Positions 31,022-36,434 of a stretch of DNA of 36,434 nucleotides are shown in pieces. The stretch lies in NCBI GenBank assembly GCA_021297855.1, contig JAJTHM010000027.1:1-36434 (forward strand), read 5' to 3'. The stretch comes from Sphingobacteriales bacterium. Its GTDB lineage: Bacteria > Bacteroidota > Bacteroidia > Chitinophagales > JADJOU01. Made by a program: the position numbers and the translations under genes. Numbering within the stretch: the first letter of the stretch is position 1; the number at the start of each line of letters is the position of its first letter. Under the pieces are notes generated by a model. That model was not told where the DNA came from, did no database searches, and saw only the letters and a program-made list of their open reading frames with translations.

Positions 31022-31029
31022 CAAATATA
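31022..31029 (-). promoter_or_regulatory. -7 box of the membrane-protein gene
   Basis: TATATTTG on the minus strand (31029 to 31022), an exact TAnnTTTG match, 61 bp upstream of the ATG; a TTG candidate at 31054-31052 is 22 bp away. Confidence 0.5.
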
Positions 31030-31100
31030 CTTAGGAAATAAAAATAAATCACAATAATAATGTGACCTATTTTACTATAACATATATAATCTTCAAAATC

Positions 31101-31320
31101 GAAGAACACGCCTCGTTTTTTTTGTAAGAACACGCATCGAGGCACGTTCCTACGAGGGGCGGGTTCCTTCGGGGCGGGTTCCTACGAGGGGTGTTCCTAC
31201 GGGGTGGGTCCTCTCTGTAAGAACGTGCCTCGAGGCACGTTCCTACGAGGCACGTTCCTACGAGGTGTATCCATACAGGCACGTTCCTACATGCGTTTTT
31301 CGACAAGGCACGTTCCTACA
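31101..31320. repeat. Palindromic repeat cluster 1 (15-bp half-units)
   Basis: Near-perfect 30-bp palindromes occupy 31124-31153 and 31217-31246, each made of two 15-nt halves GTAAGAACGTGCCTC and GAGGCACGTTCCTAC. Between and after them come tandem copies and variants of the half-unit (GGGGCGGGTTCCTAC, GAGGGGTGTTCCTAC, GAGGTGTATCCATAC and others) keeping a 15-bp period. The cluster ends 10 bp before the stop of the barrel-like gene at 31330. The 15-bp period keeps frames open, so long artefact ORFs appear here. Confidence 0.85.
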
Positions 31321-31329
31321 ATCCTATTC

Positions 31330-32055
31330 CTATTTCATAATCCTAATTTTAGTCGTCAATCCTAATACATAAGATGTCGGGTTAAAAATCTCTGTCTTAC
31401 TGCCTTTTAATGCAGTCAATTGCATATTGTATCCTCCATATACTCCAAGTGATAAACTCTCATTGAAACTATAACCTAGTCTCAGTTTAGGACAAACACT
31501 TAAATATCGATAATCTAAAAATGCTTTATTATCCTGTGCATAATCAATGGCCTTGGCATTCCATATATTATATCCTATATCTAGCTTAGGACTCAACCAT
31601 AGCTTTTTAATGGGTATATCATAGGCCAAAGACAATCCAAATGTGTGATAGTCCATACTGCCCATATCGATTATTTTATTGTCTAGCTGAGTGGCTTCTA
31701 GATTTTGATAATAAAACAAGGTCTGCCCGAAGAGTCCTATTTCTAACTCCCCAAATAATTTATAACCCAAACTCAATAATCCCTGATAACAATTTAGTTT
31801 CTGATAATTTTCTGAGGCTACGGGAATTATACCTGTTTCTATAGAAAAATTCCAACGACTAGCCCTCGTCTGAAAAGAATGAGATAGGTCTGTACTTTTC
31901 TTTAATTCTTCCTCGTCCTTTTTTCTTTCCGATACTGCAGAATCTACCTTTGTAAGAGCAGACAAGGGTTTACCACTGCGTCTATTCTGTGCAGAGAGGT
32001 CTGAAATAACAACTTCTGATAATACTATCAAAAATAAAATCAATCTATATTTCAT
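31330..32055 (-). CDS. Outer-membrane beta-barrel-like protein
   Basis: 241 residues from the ATG at 32055. Signal peptide MKYRLILFLIVLSEVVISDLS ends at SAQNRRSGK. After a charged linker (SERKKDEEELKKSTDL) come alternating strands rich in Gly, Tyr and Leu: YQGLLSLGYKLFGELEIGLF, HTFGLSLAYDIPIKKLWLSP, CPKLRLGYSFNESLSLGVYG and a final TSYVLGLTTKIRIMK. This is the pattern of an 8-10-stranded barrel with a C-terminal aromatic/hydrophobic strand. Frame stays open upstream to 32196 only because the repeat cluster has no stops; that part should not be counted as protein. Confidence 0.78.
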   Translation of the reverse strand: MKYRLILFLIVLSEVVISDLSAQNRRSGKPLSALTKVDSAVSERKKDEEELKKSTDLSHSFQTRASRWNFSIETGIIPVASENYQKLNCYQGLLSLGYKLFGELEIGLFGQTLFYYQNLEATQLDNKIIDMGSMDYHTFGLSLAYDIPIKKLWLSPKLDIGYNIWNAKAIDYAQDNKAFLDYRYLSVCPKLRLGYSFNESLSLGVYGGYNMQLTALKGSKTEIFNPTSYVLGLTTKIRIMK

Positions 32056-32086
32056 TTTCTGTTTTATATTTTTCAATATTTGTCCT

Positions 32087-32268
32087 GTAAGAACACGCCG
32101 CATCCTTTTTGTAAGAACGTGCCTCGAGGCACGTTCTTTTTTGTAGGAACACGCCTCGAGGCGTGTTCTTACGGGGCGTATTCCTACGAGGCGCATCTTC
32201 TCTGTAGGAACGTGCCTCGAGGCACGTTCCTACAATGCGTGTTCTTACGGGGCACGTTCCTACGGGTC
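32087..32268. repeat. Palindromic repeat cluster 2
   Basis: Contains an exact 30-bp palindrome (32204-32233, halves GTAGGAACGTGCCTC/GAGGCACGTTCCTAC), a near-perfect one (32143-32172), a truncated one (32111 onward) and tandem half-units (ATGCGTGTTCTTAC, GGGGCACGTTCCTAC). It fills the space between the barrel-like gene's start side (32055) and the T9SS gene's stop codon (32269). Confidence 0.85.
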
Positions 32269-35200
32269 TCATTCTTTTATAAATTTAAACACCTCTTTTC
32301 CTGTCGCAAATTCTAACTCCAAAATATAGATTCCAGAAGGTAGATCTTCCGTATTCAATTCTATATTTTCTTGATGGCTATATTCTTTTGCGATAACTCG
32401 TCTGCCTAGAATATTATATACGCGTAATTCTATTTTTTTGCTAATTCTAGGCAAGGCTATATTCAGTTTGTCTTGCACTGGGTTGGGATAAATCATCGTT
32501 TTAGAGATTCCTGTATGCGCAGGAGTGACGATGGAACTGCTGTATAAAGCTATACAGTCCGATGTATCCACACATTCACCATTCGATACGATGACTGCAT
32601 AGCTGCCGCGGGTAATGGTGGTAAAAGTTTTCTTGGTTTCATTGTTAATTTTCTTCCACGGAGAACACAGATACCATTGATAAGATTTAAAATCCTCTTC
32701 TACTCGATAGTTAATACCATTGCTGAGCGTTACTTTTGGCTCCAATCCCACTTTCAAATCCAGGGTCAATACACTATCACAACTATTCGGTTTGGATATC
32801 GTGCGAGTGTATTTGCCTGTCTTGGTATAGGTAGTATCGCGCCAGAAATATTTCTCACAAACTGTTTTTTTGAGTGTATCGTAAACAGAAGTGGCTGTAT
32901 CTAAAACTTTAATCGTATCGCGGAAAATACCGCATGGGTGGGTTATTCGAACGGAGTACTCTCCTTTGGTATTTGCCTGAATAGAAGCTGAAATAGCCGC
33001 AGTGGACCAGAGATAGCCTGTAGCATCGGCATTCGATACCGAAAGAGTGATCGGTGTTTTTTTACAGTCAAGGTATTTCTTAGATTTTTGCAGGCTAGGT
33101 GAAGTGTATTTTACAATATCAAAGGAATCTTTATAATTGCAGCCGTTTTTCTGTAAATAAATTCCTGTCATTTTCTGACTCATCGATATCGTCTTGGTAG
33201 CCGTGGTCGAGCCATCACTCCAATTTTGGAATATCAAATTAGTATCAGTCAGTTTGGTCAAAATATGATTTGTATCGCAGATAAGTATCGATTGGAAATT
33301 TTTCTGTGATTGACAGAATCTTTGTCCTAACGTAGTAGTCGTCTTTTTACCACATTTGTTTTTCACTTCACAAGTAATAGTTACAGAGTCTAAAGAAAGA
33401 TTCGTATAGGTATGACTAACCACTTGGGTAGTAGGATTGGACACTTTTATTTGGTTCCCATCTCCTAAAAGAAAGGTTATCGTATCAGTCGAATTGCCAT
33501 AATATTCCAAAGCTATTGTTCGATTATTGCTGGACTTTATTCTGAATAGATTGGTAGGGGTATCGCAGACAATAGGGACGGTCTTGGTCAAGGTGTCAGC
33601 AATACCACACATATTTTTTATCACACAGGATATCTTAGCGGAATCTGAATTTAAGTTCGTATAGGTATGATTGGTCGTCTGACTAGAAGGGTTAAATACC
33701 TTGGACTGCTGTCCATCGCCCCAGAGAAAGTCTACTGTATCCATACTGCCTCCTTTGTATACTACTGATACCGTTCCATTGAGATTACTGATGATATTAA
33801 AATCATTGATAGGGGTATCGCAGAGAATATGAACCGTTTGAAAGGAGGTGTCAGGTTTCCCACATTGATTGAAAGCAATACAGGCTATCGTGACTATCGT
33901 ATCTTTATTATAGACCTTGGATAAGATCATCGTATCGGGTTTGGCTATAGATTGGGTACCATTGCCCCATAGGTAAATGACACTGTCCACTCGACTACCC
34001 GTGAATTTCACGGCTGTTCGTCCTCTGATATTGCTATCAATTATTACGAAAGCACTCTCAACTGTATCGCAGAGAATCTTATGCGTCTTTTTGGCTATAG
34101 TGCCTTGAAAACAATTATTGTAGACGATACACTGAATGGTCAATGTAGTATCTTTGTTGTATATCTTAGTATAAGGAGCGGTGGCTGGCTTGATAAAATT
34201 TTGACTCCCATCGCCCCATAGAAAGAGCACGCTGTCTTTAGGACTACCCGTATATTGCACTGTGATTTTTCCTATCTGGCTTGTATCCGAGTTGAAGCTA
34301 GCTGTTGCGGTATCGCACTGGCAAACGCCCGAACCATACTTTGCAATAAAAGGTTCACCCCATTGACCGTGAGCTAATTCAAAATTGCTGCTATCATCTT
34401 CTAAGACACTGCCATTATTTCTCTTATTACCAAAAATGAAAATATCTCCAAGCTTATTTGAAAAACAGTCAAGGGTTCCAATATATCGTCTCCTATGCGA
34501 ACCTGCATACAATAATTCAACGGTATCTTTTTTCATCTTTATCATAATTGGTCTATGATTGATAGTCGAGGGTTCCTGCTGATATACTTGATTGGAATAT
34601 TCTGTTCCATTTAAGTAGAGTTTATGATCGCTATTCGTCCAGCCGCCTGCAGGTGGATAATAAAAAGAACTGAGAGACATATGGCAGATTTGTTCGTTCG
34701 AGGGCAATAAGCAAGTTGCAAATTGAAGATTAGGTCCACTGTAATATATGTTTCGATTCCAAAGAAGTTTACCATTGGTATCAATAGCTCCATAATTCAA
34801 AACAGCTGTATCTCTAACAATGGTATCTAAAGGCCAATAAATAGTGTCGTCACCCCAATTAAAATTCGTTTCCATAGTATTGGCTCTTGAAAAATAAAAC
34901 TTATTATCCGACCCCAGATACACGTTGGAAGGATAAATATATCCAGCACCATAATTACCTGATTTAGGTACATGGGTTCTACTATAGCCAAATTTAGTTA
35001 AAACATGGCCTCCTGTATCATTGTAAACCAATAATACATTATATTGAATATGATTAAAGAATAAAGGACAGGTCAATGTATCTCCATGGGCAATAAATCG
35101 CCTATTTCTTTCATATATATTTGGCCCAGATACAGGATTCCATAATATATCATTTACTAGATAGTAAATCTTATTATTCACTCTTCCGATAAAATTAAAA

Positions 35201-36015
35201 TCGTAACCGTTTCTTATTCGATATGGTATAAGACTTGTCGTGTCCACATTTATGTCTGGAAATCCGCCAGAAATCTTATTAATTTTTACATAATTAAAAT
35301 TAGAATCCATTAAAAATAAATAGTTGCCATGCAACACATTACCTTTATAAATTGATTTACTATTGCCCGAATAGCCTAAAGTTGTATCAAAGCCCGTCAT
35401 TCGAAAATAATTACCCGTAGATGGCAGATAACCATCAACCATGCAAAGTCCGGAATCACTTGATTTTCTAAAAGCTTTCTTTAGATTACCCAAACTATCG
35501 TATATAGCACATTGGGTCTTCCATTGTTTAAACGGGGACTGAGAATTAAAAACTGTATCATTATCTATATAATACTTATCATTAAAAAAATCAAGATAGC
35601 TTACAATAATTTCATTTTCATTTTTGCCAAAAATTAAGGTTGATTGCGTTTTGTCAAACCTAGAATCTTGACTCGTATAGGTATCATCTGATATAGTCTT
35701 GGTCCAAGCCAAAGATCCATCGCACCTGATTTTGAAAAGCACTAAAAAACTGACTCCTCCTGTCACTGGTTTTTTATAGGTTTTACCATCATAGTAAACT
35801 GTATCGCCTGACATCCAATAGGTCAGATAGAGATTAAGCTTAGAATCTGTCATTTTATGAACTAAAATGAACCCTTCCGCTGAGCCGCCTGGTTCAGAAA
35901 ATGCTTGATCACTTCCCATTTTTTTCATGTACTGCCAAGAAGGTGACTGCGCATATAAATCGCCTAAAAAGATAGCAAAATAAAGACTAAGGAATGGAAT
36001 AAGGGGACGGCTCAT
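32269..36015 (-). CDS. Very large secreted PKD-repeat protein with T9SS sorting domain
   Basis: 1,248 residues from the ATG at 36015 (1,259 from an upstream ATG at 36048). Signal peptide MSRPLIPFLSLYFAIFLGDL ends at YAQ. After an N-terminal domain of about 550 residues come four tandem PKD-like repeats of about 80-85 residues, each starting CDT and with FLWGDG or FLLGDG in the second half and a NxCG(x)xT end (roughly 565-895). A Cys-rich segment follows. The last ~70 residues (IYPNPVQDKLNIALP, LPSGIYILELEF) are a T9SS type A sorting domain. Likely surface or secreted. The -7 box at 36059-36066 gives a ~40-nt leader to 36015 but only ~10 bp before 36048, which favours the downstream start. Confidence 0.88.
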   Translation of the reverse strand: MSRPLIPFLSLYFAIFLGDLYAQSPSWQYMKKMGSDQAFSEPGGSAEGFILVHKMTDSKLNLYLTYWMSGDTVYYDGKTYKKPVTGGVSFLVLFKIRCDGSLAWTKTISDDTYTSQDSRFDKTQSTLIFGKNENEIIVSYLDFFNDKYYIDNDTVFNSQSPFKQWKTQCAIYDSLGNLKKAFRKSSDSGLCMVDGYLPSTGNYFRMTGFDTTLGYSGNSKSIYKGNVLHGNYLFLMDSNFNYVKINKISGGFPDINVDTTSLIPYRIRNGYDFNFIGRVNNKIYYLVNDILWNPVSGPNIYERNRRFIAHGDTLTCPLFFNHIQYNVLLVYNDTGGHVLTKFGYSRTHVPKSGNYGAGYIYPSNVYLGSDNKFYFSRANTMETNFNWGDDTIYWPLDTIVRDTAVLNYGAIDTNGKLLWNRNIYYSGPNLQFATCLLPSNEQICHMSLSSFYYPPAGGWTNSDHKLYLNGTEYSNQVYQQEPSTINHRPIMIKMKKDTVELLYAGSHRRRYIGTLDCFSNKLGDIFIFGNKRNNGSVLEDDSSNFELAHGQWGEPFIAKYGSGVCQCDTATASFNSDTSQIGKITVQYTGSPKDSVLFLWGDGSQNFIKPATAPYTKIYNKDTTLTIQCIVYNNCFQGTIAKKTHKILCDTVESAFVIIDSNIRGRTAVKFTGSRVDSVIYLWGNGTQSIAKPDTMILSKVYNKDTIVTIACIAFNQCGKPDTSFQTVHILCDTPINDFNIISNLNGTVSVVYKGGSMDTVDFLWGDGQQSKVFNPSSQTTNHTYTNLNSDSAKISCVIKNMCGIADTLTKTVPIVCDTPTNLFRIKSSNNRTIALEYYGNSTDTITFLLGDGNQIKVSNPTTQVVSHTYTNLSLDSVTITCEVKNKCGKKTTTTLGQRFCQSQKNFQSILICDTNHILTKLTDTNLIFQNWSDGSTTATKTISMSQKMTGIYLQKNGCNYKDSFDIVKYTSPSLQKSKKYLDCKKTPITLSVSNADATGYLWSTAAISASIQANTKGEYSVRITHPCGIFRDTIKVLDTATSVYDTLKKTVCEKYFWRDTTYTKTGKYTRTISKPNSCDSVLTLDLKVGLEPKVTLSNGINYRVEEDFKSYQWYLCSPWKKINNETKKTFTTITRGSYAVIVSNGECVDTSDCIALYSSSIVTPAHTGISKTMIYPNPVQDKLNIALPRISKKIELRVYNILGRRVIAKEYSHQENIELNTEDLPSGIYILELEFATGKEVFKFIKE

Positions 36016-36058
36016 ATTTTTTCTTTTAATGTTGTTTCCTATTTTCATTTAAAGTAAA

Positions 36059-36066
36059 CAAATATA
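36059..36066 (-). promoter_or_regulatory. -7 box of the giant T9SS protein gene
   Basis: TATATTTG on the minus strand (36066 to 36059), exact TAnnTTTG. The same sequence, with the flanking context AAGTATATTTG, stands before the membrane-protein gene at 30960. Confidence 0.55.
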
Positions 36067-36103
36067 CTTAAGATTTAAAACAAATGAAGAATCTTTTTGT
36101 GAT

Positions 36104-36260
36104 GTAAGAACGTGCCTCGCTATCGCTGTAAGAACCTGCCTCGAGGCGTGTTCCTACGGGGCGTGTTCCTACGGGGCGCTTCTTCTCTGTAAGAACGTGC
36201 CTCGAGGCACGTTCCTACGAGGCATGTTTTTACAAGGCATGTTTTTACAGGGCGCGTTCG
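36104..36260. repeat. Palindromic repeat cluster 3
   Basis: A half-unit (36104-36118), two near-perfect 30-bp palindromes (36128-36157 and 36189-36218) and tandem 15-bp half-units ending in GAGGCATGTTTTTAC and AAGGCATGTTTTTAC. Shares with clusters 1 and 2 the block TTCTCTGTARGAACGTG leading into a full palindrome. Lies just upstream of the promoter of the giant T9SS gene. Confidence 0.85.
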
Positions 36261-36320
36261 TCCAAGGTGGGTTCGGAGATTTATACATTTTCTATCACTA
36301 TTGTCCGACAAAAATAATCA

Positions 36321-36350
36321 AAGGATAGCCATTACAGCTATCCTTTTTTT
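36321..36350 (+). terminator. Intrinsic terminator at the edge of a probable IS element
   Basis: Stem AAGGATAGC/GCTATCCTT around CATTACA, then a T-run. Placed 33 bp before the transposase ATG with no visible gene before it, it would block read-through into the element. Confidence 0.75.
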
Positions 36351-36352
36351 GA

Positions 36353-36382
36353 TAACTTTGTTTTTGCACCACAAAAGTTATC
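36353..36382 (+). promoter_or_regulatory. Transposase promoter overlapped by an inverted repeat
   Basis: -7 box TAACTTTG (36353-36360), then the ATG at 36383. A 9-bp inverted repeat GATAACTTT (36351-36359)/AAAGTTATC (36374-36382) spans the box and touches the start codon, so it could act as an operator or hide the start in mRNA. Confidence 0.5.
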
Positions 36383-36434
36383 ATGGACAAAAATACAAAA
36401 TCTCTCGGACAGCCGATTCTAAATCAAATTTTCA
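36383..36434 (+). CDS. Start of an IS transposase (DUF4372/IS4-like), cut by the window end
   Basis: Only 17 codons are visible: MDKNTKSLGQPILNQIF. The GQPI(L/F)NQI core is the N-terminal DUF4372 signature of Bacteroidota IS4-type transposases. A terminator and an inverted repeat over the promoter sit just upstream, as at many IS ends. Family assignment rests on this short match. Confidence 0.5.
   Translation, partial: MDKNTKSLGQPILNQIF

Noticed and set aside
31067-31306. 79-codon minus-strand reading frame
   Set aside because: It is the translation of repeat cluster 1; its pentapeptide repeats come from the 15-bp period.
32045-32316. Reading frames of 75-78 codons on both strands across repeat cluster 2
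   Set aside because: They consist of repeat translation with Arg/Cys-rich composition and no start context.
36120-36311. 63-codon minus-strand reading frame
   Set aside because: Translation of repeat cluster 3.

Overview
The window reads as AT-rich chromosomal DNA from a member of the Bacteroidota. Three kinds of evidence agree. Several secreted proteins end in type IX secretion (T9SS) C-terminal sorting domains. Many genes are preceded by the Bacteroidota -7 box TAnnTTTG instead of a sigma-70 -10/-35 pair. Housekeeping genes (second LpxD-like acyltransferase, K+-dependent membrane pyrophosphatase, sufE/DUF59 pair, RF2 with +1 frameshift) look like that phylum. The exact order cannot be fixed by reading; environmental Chitinophagales/Saprospiria-like lineages are one guess.

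Layout. 1-742: six tandem ~138-bp units, each made of the 3' end of a tRNA-Ser gene with a palindrome lodged in its T-loop, followed (in five of them) by an intrinsic terminator. 833-2461: LpxD-like acyltransferase and a hotdog thioesterase. 2891-5809: divergent T9SS dockerin-like protein and an alpha-helical hypothetical protein. 6336-10078: four-gene plus-strand operon (DUF58 protein, alpha/beta hydrolase, pyruvate kinase, COQ7-like diiron protein). 10085-11391: minus-strand pair DUF3307 membrane protein and SatD-like regulator, headed by three exact 28-bp repeats carrying an operator-like palindrome. 11594-13867: hppA. 13889-16998: accessory stretch with a lipoprotein, orphan small proteins, duplicated hairpins and ~100-bp direct repeats. 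17266-19652: C-terminal half of a split transketolase, a TatD-family nuclease and a type II toxin-antitoxin pair. 19849-22675: a 55-residue membrane protein, then gltA, SdpI-like gene and lplA.

22664-30960, all minus strand: a T9SS protein split by a frameshift at an A9 run, DUF59 and sufE, a lipoprotein, trmH-like, coaE, NUDIX, YfcE-like phosphodiesterase, a 57-residue membrane protein, a NifU-domain protein, prfB and a membrane protein. 30961-36270: an outer-membrane-barrel-like gene and a very large PKD-type T9SS protein, separated and flanked by three clusters of a 15-bp/30-bp palindromic repeat. 36321-36434: start of a mobile element whose transposase runs off the window.

Working together: gltA, lplA, pyk, the separate transketolase half and the pyrophosphatase are core carbon and energy metabolism; sufE, the DUF59 protein and the NifU-domain protein serve iron-sulfur assembly; T9SS cargo and lipoproteins are exported surface material. 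The best candidates for something new are the tRNA-Ser-derived array with its inserted palindrome, the SatD/DUF3307 pair with its operators, and the 15-bp-period palindromic repeat family.
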